From a candidate division CSSED10-310 bacterium (lineage in GTDB: Bacteria; CSSED10-310; JAFGJC01): DNA of 64,000 nt. The position numbers were made by a program, and so were the translations under genes. Every line of letters begins with the position of its first letter. The first letter of the stretch is position 1. The DNA is taken from NCBI GenBank assembly GCA_016927905.1, contig JAFGLW010000007.1:124001-188000 (forward strand). Reading direction: 5' to 3'. Shown here piece by piece: positions 28,401 to 35,730 of this stretch. The notes beneath the pieces were generated by a model. It had not been told where the DNA came from, searched no databases, and was given only the letters and a program-made list of their open reading frames with translations.

Positions 28401-30382
28401 AGCAGCTGAAGCGATTCCTGGTCACTGCCGGACTCCACGTCCAGATCCACATTCACCGTCTGCATCGTGTACGGATCGGTGTTCAGGTCCACATCTCTGA
28501 CCGTTACCATGGCCGAATCCCCGTCGCCGTAAGCGGTCCGGTCGAACGCGCAGGTGCCGCGCGTTGTGATGAGTCCGTGGATGGGCGTCTGGGGGCATCC
28601 CAGCAGATTCAATTCGTAACAGACCCAGCGATTGGCCTTGTAATCCAGACACCAGACGTTGTCTTCCTTGGAATCCTGGTTCATCCGGCCGATTTCGCGG
28701 ATGTCCTCGGTGAAGAACGCATCGTGAAACTGGCGGTGAAAATACTGGGATGGTCCATCCGTGCAGCCGATTTCACCCCACCCGTACCGTCCGTTCATGA
28801 TCACGGCGAATGCCGCATGATCCGCCCAGGAAAAATGTTCGGCGATACAGTCGGTGGTGTCGAAAGCGCCGGCGTAGCATCCCTGGCTGTATGCCAGAAT
28901 CGGTCTTGAATTGGTCAGTCCGTCGACGTCGGAGTTATAAAAATGCATACAGGATGTTTCGCTGGCATGGCCCAGGTGATTGAGCCAGAATACGGTGCCG
29001 GCGTTGATTTTGGACCTGAGATCGCTGGATCCCCATGAGCTTTCCCGTTCATACAGGTGATCGATTTCCCATGTTGCGGGATATCCAGTCGTGGAATATC
29101 CCCACAGATCGCAGCCGTACCAAAGCTCATCCATGTAGTCTCCGCCGTATGTGGCCGTCCACAGATATTCCCCCAGAAGCAGTGCGTTGTCGGCCTGTTC
29201 CTGCTGGGAGTCGCCGGTTTCGTACAGAAGGGTCTTGGATACGAAATTGTGAAGCTGGGTCTGAGTGTCCACGCTGGCGCGTCCCACGAACAATTCGGCG
29301 TACACGTCGGGATCCCCGCCCTCCGGCCCGTCGCCCATCTCACCGTAGATGCCGTTGCCCGAATAATCCCACGAGCCGTCCAGGCAACCATAGTACATAT
29401 CCGTCGGAATGGCGGAATCCTGGTGACCTTCGGCGGTCGCGTAGCACCCGCGGGTGGGCACCCCGGCATGATCCGCCCCCAGCAGAATCCACTGAGTATT
29501 CCAGTTATTGTATGCATCGATGCAAAAATTGCGGATCTTGGTCTGATTGTCCGCTCCCGGATATTCACTGTAGATCTCCTCGGTCGTTTTGATGATGCCC
29601 GAAATGCCCCGGGTGGCTTTGAAAGCCAGCAAATCCTGGAAGTTGTTGGGACCGGGCATCCCGGCGACCGCGGCGGTGGTGACGATCACATAATCATACT
29701 GATCCCGGTTGTCCATGTTTCCCGATAGCCGTCGGGGCAGGGGCGGGGAAATCGAAAGCGGGTTGTCGACTTTGCGCATGACCCATCGCCTGTCCGCATT
29801 CAGATCCCGGCGGAGTACCGCATCATCCGGCCGAGCGCCCGTCCGGGTCCGCAGGGTGACGGTCATGGAATCGGTATACAGAATTTCATTCCGGGCGGGG
29901 ATGTATTTCACGGGATACAGGTTGAAGGTCACGATCTGGTAACCTTTGCACCAGAATGTCTTGGGTGGGGAATGCGATTCGGAGGGATAAGGGACATCCG
30001 AGGAATAGATGACGGGGTTCGGGACCGCACGGCGGATCTGTCCGGGCAGGCTCAGCGGGTACACCGGCTGGGACGGTGCCGGGACATAACCGCCCTCCAG
30101 CCGGATCCACCGGCCGCAGGACACGTCGATTCCGTCCAGCCGCTCACCTTCCGGGACCAGCAGGGAAACCGGGCGGTGGGGAATCAGGGGATAGCCGGGA
30201 TGCCCAGCCAGGGGGGCATCCGGCATCCGGACGGCATGATAGATCTCCTCGCCGGGCGATCCATCCACATCCATTCTCCGGGTTTGAATCTCCGGAGTAT
30301 CAAAATCAACCCGGTGGGTTACGGACGCGGATCCGGCAACGGTACCGGCCGCCAGAACGGCAAGCAACAGCAGTTTCTTCAT
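25451..30382 (-). CDS. Secreted C25 (gingipain-type) cysteine peptidase, giant
   Basis: The 1643-residue protein has a signal peptide (1-20), a pro-region (to about 200) and a C25 caspase-fold peptidase (about 220-530). The catalytic dyad is His472 in NHLGHA and Cys502 in SQGCYAG, 30 residues apart as in gingipains. After an Ig-like part come two related lectin/MAM-like domains (about 826-980 and 1234-1384; both open with DTDPGW), a long VPPT-rich linker (about 1389-1485) and the C-terminal domain (about 1526-1643) shared with two other secreted proteins here. The ATG at 30382 has GGAGGAT at the right distance; the frame runs open to 30757 but that part is not coding-like. No type IX sorting domain is visible. 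It probably degrades external protein. Confidence 0.88.
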   Translation of the reverse strand: MKKLLLLAVLAAGTVAGSASVTHRVDFDTPEIQTRRMDVDGSPGEEIYHAVRMPDAPLAGHPGYPLIPHRPVSLLVPEGERLDGIDVSCGRWIRLEGGYVPAPSQPVYPLSLPGQIRRAVPNPVIYSSDVPYPSESHSPPKTFWCKGYQIVTFNLYPVKYIPARNEILYTDSMTVTLRTRTGARPDDAVLRRDLNADRRWVMRKVDNPLSISPPLPRRLSGNMDNRDQYDYVIVTTAAVAGMPGPNNFQDLLAFKATRGISGIIKTTEEIYSEYPGADNQTKIRNFCIDAYNNWNTQWILLGADHAGVPTRGCYATAEGHQDSAIPTDMYYGCLDGSWDYSGNGIYGEMGDGPEGGDPDVYAELFVGRASVDTQTQLHNFVSKTLLYETGDSQQEQADNALLLGEYLWTATYGGDYMDELWYGCDLWGYSTTGYPATWEIDHLYERESSWGSSDLRSKINAGTVFWLNHLGHASETSCMHFYNSDVDGLTNSRPILAYSQGCYAGAFDTTDCIAEHFSWADHAAFAVIMNGRYGWGEIGCTDGPSQYFHRQFHDAFFTEDIREIGRMNQDSKEDNVWCLDYKANRWVCYELNLLGCPQTPIHGLITTRGTCAFDRTAYGDGDSAMVTVRDVDLNTDPYTMQTVNVDLDVESGSDQESLQLLETGPNTCVFQGFLPAGASAYAPGNGQLDLQEMDVITVTYIDAGDGFGGFNVPVTDTAVADFTDPVITNVQITHIDDHQIRITWNTDEPSDSRVVYDTQTPPSAQEACLDELTKDHQVIIDGLEQCLDYYFYVMSTDDAGNSDIDDNSGSYHAATTMVRIFVLSEPMDTDPGWTITGGDWEWGHPSGLPSGPGHDPESGVDGPNVYGTNLNGAYQGGSAYHLITPPLDCSAAMGTRLRFNRWLAVDANEQDEASIAISTDGSNWTVIYENPASNFYEYRWAEVICDISPYADGKSEVYIRWTMGPAGTGSVGGWNIDNVEVSYPAPCNVPILIHHQHEIDDSAGNNNGFINPLEPIDMPVTLRNVGLDATAVSAVLTTDYPSILIETDTAGFVDIPQGGTGASLTPFHFHLTKTASDTDRISFTLNWTCSETSGSASFIEEAVAPLLVFDAVGVIDNTGSGDGDGIWDPGETVRLVPIIQNQGRQVAVNITGVVSTDQPGFVTLDDPDAEFPDIGPGGSGACIDPYFTLTSDPGTPDHTIIRITLDLDSDTHAVTLVFELDITTSTFARRCFWNLDTDPGWSTEGLWNYGVPAGNDGDPSSGYTGQNVYGYNLYGEYEDNLPETSLTSEPVDCTNFSSVEIRFMRWLGVESSQWDHASFRISADGSDWVTIWDHSGSSFTDPDWIPQSFDVSAVADGQETVFMRWVMGTTDGSVTYCGWNIDDVEIWADSSIPQPTATPVPPTSTSVPPTATLVPPTSTPVPPTSTSVPPTATLVPPTATPVPPTSTSVPPTTTPVPPTATLVPPTSTPVPPTATPEPTLTPTPASSVTNSPAPPTATIPPPPTGTAQPTQSPMVTASASPTALPDRGMRLILEDTDLWPGEEFYLHYSVFNPEAEPFDCDVYVLLGVYGDYWCWPSWCEITRSLNFKRLHLDPGSMISEEILRFDWPAGTGDTPDLEFIGALFDMGSWDLIGDVQVIVWGFH
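25930..26215. repeat. Degenerate tandem repeat encoding VPPT-type linker
   Basis: A 21-base unit, coding on the minus strand for seven-residue units such as PVPPTAT and LVPPTST, repeats about a dozen times with a higher-order pattern. It lies inside the C25 peptidase gene and forms a flexible, likely extended linker before the C-terminal domain. Such DNA can change copy number by slippage. Confidence 0.85.
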
Positions 30383-30427
30383 GTTCGCGAATCCTCCGAA
30401 ATATTCATGTGCAATCTCCGGTAAACA

Positions 30428-30456
30428 TCCATACCGCCGAACCCGGGATAATGCAA
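30428..30456 (-). promoter_or_regulatory. Promoter candidate for the C25 peptidase gene
   Basis: On the minus strand TTGCAT (30456-30451) and TATGGA (30433-30428) are 17 bases apart, 46 bases before the ATG at 30382. The match is moderate. The same 195-base gap also holds a plus-strand pair TGGACA/TATCCT (30513-30541) for the SagB-type gene. Confidence 0.38.
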
Positions 30457-30577
30457 TCCGCGTTCCATGATGGGAACCCATGCAGGCGGCTCCGCCGACC
30501 GCTGGACAGTCGGTTCCAGATGCGATATCCTGTAATATAACATTTTCATAGGCTTGTTGATTCCGGAGGTGATTTGT

Positions 30578-31264
30578 GTGAAATACGGCAACTGTCCTTT
30601 GTGGTCGGCCGGATTCGGCCTGATGGTTCTTCTTGTCTGTGCAGCCGGTATCCGGGCGGCAGGAGACAGCGGGCAGGTCCTCCGGCTTCCCGATCCCCGG
30701 CTGGGGCAATCGAGCGACCTGATCGACCTGCTTTCCACCCGGCGCTCGATCCGGCAATTTTCCGACCGTCCGGTGTCGCTGCCGGATATATCCCGCATGC
30801 TATGGGCGGCCCAGGGAATCACCGATCCCCGGGGTTTCAGAACGGCTCCGTCAGCGGGAGCCCTGTATCCTCTGGAGATATACCTGGTTTGCGGTTCCAT
30901 GGCCAGGCTGGAGGCGGGCGTGTACCGGTACGATCCCCGGAACAACCAGCTGATCCTGATCCGGGCTGGGGATTTCCGGGAGGATCTGTGCATCGCCGCC
31001 CTGAAACAAAGCGCCATCCGGCAGGCTCCCCTGACCTTTGTTTTAACCGCTGTCATCGAGCGGACCCGAAAGAAATACGGCGACCGGGCCGCCCGGTATG
31101 TCCACATCGAGGTGGGGCACGCCGCTCAAAATATGTTTTTGATGGCGCAGTCGCTGGGCTTGGGCACCGTTCCCATCGGCGCATTTGTAGATGCAACGGT
31201 GAAAACCGTTGTGAAATCGGATGATGCGGTTCCGCTCTATCTCATGCCGGTCGGGAATCTTTAA
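30578..31264 (+). CDS. Exported SagB-type nitroreductase/dehydrogenase-like protein
   Basis: The 228-residue flavoprotein is of the SagB/ThcOx nitroreductase group. The family features are the STRRSIRQFSDRPVSLPDISRMLWAAQGI block, the TAPSAGALYPLEIYLV block and a C-terminal SLGLGTVPIGAF. An N-terminal signal peptide (about 8-28) suggests export, which is unusual for an FMN enzyme and would need Tat or periplasmic flavin loading; no twin Arg is seen. The start is a GTG at 30578 with GGAGG eight bases upstream; a TTG at 30554 is rejected. In azoline-forming clusters SagB works with YcaO, but no YcaO gene is in this window, so a stand-alone redox role is more likely. Confidence 0.85.
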   Translation: MKYGNCPLWSAGFGLMVLLVCAAGIRAAGDSGQVLRLPDPRLGQSSDLIDLLSTRRSIRQFSDRPVSLPDISRMLWAAQGITDPRGFRTAPSAGALYPLEIYLVCGSMARLEAGVYRYDPRNNQLILIRAGDFREDLCIAALKQSAIRQAPLTFVLTAVIERTRKKYGDRAARYVHIEVGHAAQNMFLMAQSLGLGTVPIGAFVDATVKTVVKSDDAVPLYLMPVGNL

Positions 31265-31443
31265 AACCGATTATATGGGGCGGTTTACGACTCCCGGAAT
31301 GCCGGATTTCTGAGGTGGCCCGGAGTTGTACAGATCTGGAACAGCCGGGAAACACAAAAACATTTGAATATCTCCTGGTATCGACCAGATTATCCACTGG
31401 TGCTATGCACGCTATAGATATGATCGATGGATTCCAGGAAAGT

Positions 31444-31665
31444 TTATTCTCCGACTTCTTCGGCCGGAACGACATCCTCGGCCTGAAGACCTTTCTGGCT
31501 TTCAGTGATTGTGAATTCGACACGTTGACCTTCTGCCAGTGTGCGGTAGCCTTCGCCGCGGATCGCACTGAAATGCACAAAAACATCATCTCCGTCTTCC
31601 CGCTCGATGAATCCGAAACCCTTGGCATTGTCAAACCATTTCACTGTGCCCGTAACGCGTACCAT
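31444..31665 (-). CDS. Cold-shock protein (CspA family)
   Basis: The 73-residue protein is a single cold-shock domain that binds single-stranded RNA or DNA. RNP1 (KGFGFIE) and RNP2 (VFVHFSAI) are intact, and the start [15 protein letters not shown] is canonical. GGAGG lies ten bases upstream of the ATG at 31665. A promoter-like pair at 31797-31825 would give a leader of about 125 bases, as is usual for cold-shock mRNAs that regulate themselves by folding. Confidence 0.95.
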   Translation of the reverse strand: MVRVTGTVKWFDNAKGFGFIEREDGDDVFVHFSAIRGEGYRTLAEGQRVEFTITESQKGLQAEDVVPAEEVGE

Positions 31666-31796
31666 AACCCTTTAACCTCCAATTGGTGGAGTGTCCTGCC
31701 AGTGCTCCAACTCCACGCCCCACGGCTTGCCCGGCAAACCCGACGCCGGACGCTTTCTCCGATGGAAATAACCTCGATTGAAGTCGCTCCGATCTC

Positions 31797-31825
31797 CTTA
31801 TACCCGACTTTCAAACATTTTTGAA
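31797..31825 (-). promoter_or_regulatory. Promoter candidate for the cold-shock gene
   Basis: On the minus strand TTCAAA (31825-31820) and TATAAG (31802-31797) are 17 bases apart. Transcription from about 31790 gives a long 5' leader before the cold-shock start codon, which fits known cold-shock gene design. Confidence 0.45.
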
Positions 31826-31876
31826 GTGCGTTGCGTCAAAAACATTCCCGGTTGACCTCGCACCGGTCCGGAAAAA

Positions 31877-32944
31877 CTAGAAAAGTTCCCCCAGATTGGA
31901 CGTGTACATGGAATTCCGGAATATCGGTTCACTCCCGCCGTCCGGGTACCGGAAATCCATGTCCATATCGACCGGATGTTCACTCCATATCGTATCCGGA
32001 AAGTGCTTCTTCGGGCCATACCCCCAGTGCATTCCCATCGTTTTCTCGTCACCGACATGCGTTCCGTTGCACCGGGATTCATCGTTGACGCCCAGGCCGA
32101 GTTTGGTCACGATCGCTTCGGACGGGTCCCCCGGCTTCAGAATATGTTCCCGTTCTTTCTCCGCCGCCGGTCCGTCTCCCACGATGGATATGATGCGGTT
32201 TTCCTTGATCCCGAACACGATCAGCTCATCGTCGATGATCGCCGGTATTTCTCCTTCCGTCCGGCTTTTGCCCCGCGGATCGCCGTCCAGTCCCGGGTAG
32301 GGCAGCATGTTCGCGCAGCCGGAGGGCAGGTTCATGAATTCGCCCGGCCGGCGTGCGCAGCCGTTCTCGTTGAACTGGTACCGCTGGCCCCTCAGATCGA
32401 ACGTGCATTTCCAGGTTTCCCTCTCCAGCCGGAATGTCATGTCAGCCGAAACTGCCCGGCCCATCCGCTGGGTCAGGGCTTCGAACCGGTGGGGAATCTT
32501 GGAGTAATCCGCCTTGAAACCCTCAAAATCCGCCCGGACACCGGGTGCGGAGGCAAACCGGAAATTCTGGTTTTCCATTCTGCGGATCAGTTCACCGGTG
32601 ATCGAAGGACCGGTTATGGCGATGACGATGTCCTTCTCACCCCACGCATCCAAGACTTTCTTCACGTTCACCGGTTTGCCGTCCTCGAATCCGTCGGCAT
32701 CGAACAAGCCGGGAGCAGGATTACGAAGATCGAGGGTCAGTACCGGCTGCACCTGGACATGCAGATCCTTCGCCAGTTCTTTCATGACCCTGTGCCAGGC
32801 CTTGGTCATCGCCGCCCGGTGCCGGTGTCCTTCCGTAACCTGTTTGGGATCCCCGGGCATGTCGTTGACAAATGTGACGCGCTCGCCGCATTGTGGCGTC
32901 AATGCATCCATGTAGAGTTTTTTAAGATCGTATTCAAGCTTCAT
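31877..32944 (-). CDS. M29-like aminopeptidase-fold protein
   Basis: The 355-residue protein resembles the M29 / leucyl aminopeptidase-like group, which also includes the NicX-type dioxygenases. The best match is the C-terminal third: a Gly-rich LGLGVNDESRCNG, then DEKTMGMHWGYGP and an Asp-rich DMDMDF, in the order of metal ligands in that fold. No signal peptide is present, so it is cytoplasmic. The ATG at 32944 has AAGGAG eight bases upstream. Whether it is a peptidase or another metal enzyme cannot be decided from the sequence. Confidence 0.5.
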   Translation of the reverse strand: MKLEYDLKKLYMDALTPQCGERVTFVNDMPGDPKQVTEGHRHRAAMTKAWHRVMKELAKDLHVQVQPVLTLDLRNPAPGLFDADGFEDGKPVNVKKVLDAWGEKDIVIAITGPSITGELIRRMENQNFRFASAPGVRADFEGFKADYSKIPHRFEALTQRMGRAVSADMTFRLERETWKCTFDLRGQRYQFNENGCARRPGEFMNLPSGCANMLPYPGLDGDPRGKSRTEGEIPAIIDDELIVFGIKENRIISIVGDGPAAEKEREHILKPGDPSEAIVTKLGLGVNDESRCNGTHVGDEKTMGMHWGYGPKKHFPDTIWSEHPVDMDMDFRYPDGGSEPIFRNSMYTSNLGELF

Positions 32945-33036
32945 GACGGTTCTCCTTGATTGAAATGATCATGCCGATATCCAGCCGGTTCCGAAAAACC
33001 GCATTCTACTTGAATCATCCGCAGTGCTCAATAAAC

Positions 33037-33069
33037 ATCCCGCGGGTTTTTCCCCGACCGTCGCGGGAT
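33037..33069. promoter_or_regulatory. Perfect 8-bp inverted repeat in a divergent gap
   Basis: ATCCCGCG (33037-33044) and CGCGGGAT (33062-33069) flank a 17-base spacer just upstream of the promoter candidate for the glycosyltransferase-like gene. It could be an operator for one or both divergent genes. No U-run follows on either strand, so it is not an intrinsic terminator. Confidence 0.35.
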
Positions 33070-33075
33070 CACGGA

Positions 33076-33104
33076 TTGAACAGCCCTCGGAAATGGATTA
33101 TCTT
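33076..33104 (+). promoter_or_regulatory. Promoter candidate for the membrane glycosyltransferase gene
   Basis: TTGAAC (33076-33081) and TATCTT (33099-33104) are 17 bases apart, 27 bases before the ATG at 33131. The -35 box is good and the -10 box moderate. Confidence 0.42.
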
Positions 33105-33130
33105 GAAATTTTCAAAAGGATAAACGGACT

Positions 33131-34930
33131 ATGCTGTTTAAGGGATCCGGAACATGGCGTCGAATCAGCCGGTATAAATGGTTCCTGCTGGGGTTCTGCC
33201 TGCTGTTCAAGTTCTCGCATATCCAGCGCTATCACGGCTGGGACGAGGCGTTCTACCTGTCCCAGATGACCTCCGCCGTTATCGATCACGATCTGGTTCT
33301 GCAGAATGACCTCTTGAAACATCCCAATTTAATGAGAGAAAAATTCCGGGCTGTCGCCATCGTGATGCCGTCCGGAGCCGTCCAAAACGGATTCGCCGTC
33401 GGGTTCGCCGCAGTGCACAGCGCTTATTGCTCTCATGTGCTGCTCAAAGATCCTTCCCATCCGTTCGGGAGCCGTCTCCAGTTGGTCATCGCCCTGGGGG
33501 CCATGTGCCTGCTCGTGTTCACTTTTCTGCTGATCCGGCGGATTCTGAGAGAATATGCTTATTCGATAACCGTTGCCAACCTGTCCGCGGGTCTGGCCAT
33601 CGCCGGGGGGCCCCTGGCGTTGTACGGCACCCGGAGTTTCTACAATACCCATATTCTGAGCGCGTTCTGGATGTCCGCCCTGATCCTGTCGTTTCTGCTG
33701 TGGCGGAAATCCGGCCGGATCCTGTGGGCGGTGACGGGCGGATTGTGCACCGGGATGCTGGGGATCACACGGTGGCAGGATATCATCCTGGTCGGGGTTC
33801 TCCTTCCGGCCCTGGGAACTCATCTGACCCGGAATCGGATCCCCGCATGCCGGTTTGCGATCCAGGCATCGACCGCCGCCGCCGTCTTTGCCGCAATCGT
33901 TCTTATTCAACTGACCGCCTGGCATATCCAGTTCGGAAAGTGGCTGTTGATACCGCAGGGGAGCGGGTATGTTCAGTGGAGCCGGCCGAATGTGATTCCG
34001 TTTCTGTTCAGCGGGTACCATGGTTTGATCCCCTGGGCACCGGCGACAGCACTTGGATTCATCGGCCTTTTCAAAACCCGGCGCGATAGCGGGGATATCG
34101 TTCTGAAACGGCTGACCGACGGGTTGCTGCTGATCGTTCCCGTGGTCATATATATCTGCTGCTGTCCGGACTGGTGGGGAGGTGCATCCTACGGCCCCCG
34201 GAGACTCTCCTCTCTGGCGCCGGCCGCCGCTCTCGGGCTGGCGGGTATTCTCGGGAGCTTGAAACCGGCCGCCAGAATGCTCCTGACAGCAGCCGTCGTC
34301 GGATGGGCTCTCTTCACCCTGAGCGCAATCTATTTCCAGCTCGACGATCTCACCATGCTTCTGACCGGCCGACCCGATCCATTCAACGAGGAAGTTGAAA
34401 ACATCTCGGTTCAGGATCCCTGGAAAGATCCCTGGCGGTACTGGCGGATCGGATTTCACAATCTGGTTCATGAACAGTTTGCGGAAGTGGACAGACCCCA
34501 TGGTTTTGAACGGTGGACGGGCGCCGGAATGGTACTGGCGGTTCTGGCAGGATGTACTCTGTTTTTCAGATGTCTCCGGAGGTCCCGAATACTCCAGCGC
34601 TGGATCGTCGTCCTGATCTGTCTTTGGTTGTCGGGAGTGCTGGCGTGGCTGGTGTTCGTGATTCCCTCCAACGATGAATGGAACGGGGAGTGGCTATCCG
34701 TGATAAAGGGAGCCATTCCGGATCCGTCCCGAAGAGAATATCCGCCCGGATACACGGATGCCGCCCGGTTCATCCTGAGCGTACGGTCGGCCTATCTGGG
34801 CAACACCGTGGAGGCCGTGGACCTTTTTGCCGGGATCGACAGACCGGAACTTTATGATATGGATGTGGAATCCATCCTGCAGTTCGTAGAAACAGATACT
34901 CACCGGGACCTGATCCGGATGTGGTTGTAA
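33131..34930 (+). CDS. Polytopic membrane glycosyltransferase-like protein
   Basis: The 599-residue protein has about eleven hydrophobic segments up to residue 510 and a short C-terminal soluble part. The first loop reads YHGWDEAFYLSQMTSAVIDHDL, matching the acidic DE loop of GT-C/PMT-type enzymes, as in the protein at 13970-15799. A second motif, SFYNTHILSAFW, resembles the NPH region of that family. It probably transfers a lipid-linked sugar at the outer face of the inner membrane. The start is the ATG at 33131, with AAGGAT upstream. It stands alone, and its acceptor is unknown. Confidence 0.62.
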   Translation: MLFKGSGTWRRISRYKWFLLGFCLLFKFSHIQRYHGWDEAFYLSQMTSAVIDHDLVLQNDLLKHPNLMREKFRAVAIVMPSGAVQNGFAVGFAAVHSAYCSHVLLKDPSHPFGSRLQLVIALGAMCLLVFTFLLIRRILREYAYSITVANLSAGLAIAGGPLALYGTRSFYNTHILSAFWMSALILSFLLWRKSGRILWAVTGGLCTGMLGITRWQDIILVGVLLPALGTHLTRNRIPACRFAIQASTAAAVFAAIVLIQLTAWHIQFGKWLLIPQGSGYVQWSRPNVIPFLFSGYHGLIPWAPATALGFIGLFKTRRDSGDIVLKRLTDGLLLIVPVVIYICCCPDWWGGASYGPRRLSSLAPAAALGLAGILGSLKPAARMLLTAAVVGWALFTLSAIYFQLDDLTMLLTGRPDPFNEEVENISVQDPWKDPWRYWRIGFHNLVHEQFAEVDRPHGFERWTGAGMVLAVLAGCTLFFRCLRRSRILQRWIVVLICLWLSGVLAWLVFVIPSNDEWNGEWLSVIKGAIPDPSRREYPPGYTDAARFILSVRSAYLGNTVEAVDLFAGIDRPELYDMDVESILQFVETDTHRDLIRMWL

Positions 34931-34965
34931 GAGGGGTCAAGTCTGCTCTTGACTCTTGCTCCCCG
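34931..34965. repeat. Short palindromic repeat-like sequence
   Basis: GGGGTCAAG, six bases, then CTTGACTC forms a 6-7 bp hairpin directly after the glycosyltransferase stop. Its wording resembles palindromic elements that flank single-strand (Y1/RAYT) transposases in other genomes. Only one copy is in the window, so it could equally be a transcript-end hairpin between two convergent genes. Confidence 0.35.
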
Positions 34966-35031
34966 CCCTGCGGCCGAGCAGTTTGGCGTTGCGTTGTGGA
35001 TGCGGGCCGTTCCGCTGCGCCGGTGAACACA

Positions 35032-35661
35032 TCAAAACGTAAACGATTTGCACAGCTTCTTCGCGACCGATTTCGCGATCCGTTCCAACAGGATTTCCGG
35101 TGAAGCCGGACGCATCGGATCCCGGGCAGTGTCGCGCTCCGAATCCCCGATAGTCAGCTTATCGATATCGGTTCCGGGCATGGCCCGGACGATGTTAATT
35201 TCGAAGGTCACGTCAACTTCCCGGGTGTTCAGGATGTATCCGGAGGTTCCCTCGGGCATGTAACTGCTGTCTTCATCTTCGTTGTAATGCGACAGCTGCC
35301 CGCCGATAACGGCGTCAACCTGCAGCCATTCGGCGATCTGCCTGAGCATATCCGGTGTCAGCTGCCGGTCGATCGCCACGCTGTGCTCCGCCATGACCGC
35401 CCTGATCCGTTCCATTTCCGTCAGTTCCAGTTTCGTTTTCTTGGCGATGACTTCCGACAGGGCTTCGGCGACGATTATACCGGCCTCCCGCGAGAAATCT
35501 TTCTGCCGCGTGTAGGTGAACGGAACGACGGCAATCCGATTGAGACCCTCCATCGGGATAACGGTATCCGGTTTTTTCTTGCCCTGTGAAGTCGATACAG
35601 TGATCAGCAGGATTGTTGTCCACAGAAGTGGGTGACAATATCTTCGCTTCAGGTGATTCAC
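35032..35661 (-). CDS. CsgG/LpoB-like secreted protein
   Basis: The 209-residue protein has an N-terminal signal sequence (about 8-27) without a clear lipobox and a fold of the CsgG/LpoB/GNA1162 type: the first strand NRIAVVPFTYT, then an amphipathic helix, the LTEMERIRAVMAEH block and WLQVDAVIGGQLSHY. In such proteins the N-terminal part is anchored to the outer membrane or spans the periplasm. The start is a GTG at 35661 with GGAGG eight bases before it; the open frame extending to 35826 is not used. It follows the MATE-like gene by 68 bases on the same strand. Confidence 0.6.
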   Translation of the reverse strand: MNHLKRRYCHPLLWTTILLITVSTSQGKKKPDTVIPMEGLNRIAVVPFTYTRQKDFSREAGIIVAEALSEVIAKKTKLELTEMERIRAVMAEHSVAIDRQLTPDMLRQIAEWLQVDAVIGGQLSHYNEDEDSSYMPEGTSGYILNTREVDVTFEINIVRAMPGTDIDKLTIGDSERDTARDPMRPASPEILLERIAKSVAKKLCKSFTF

Positions 35662-35713
35662 GGCAGGGACCTCCTTTCGCATCGGAAGCGGATGAACAGA
35701 TTTCTTTTTGATA

Positions 35714-35730
35714 ATACCGGAAATCGGTAT
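35714..35730 (-). terminator. Hairpin at the end of the MATE-like gene
   Basis: ATACCG and CGGTAT form a perfect 6-bp stem with a five-base loop at the MATE-like stop codon. No proper U-run follows, so it may be a weak terminator or an mRNA stabiliser. Confidence 0.3.

Noticed and set aside
30578-31264. SagB-type gene as part of a thiazole/oxazole peptide cluster
   Set aside because: No YcaO cyclodehydratase, no partner protein and no precursor nearby; the PqqD/radical SAM locus is 16 kb away and of a different type.
33329-34501. Minus-strand frame of 390 codons opposite the glycosyltransferase-like gene
   Set aside because: The product is Gln/Pro/Arg-rich without structure, typical of an antisense frame to a membrane protein.
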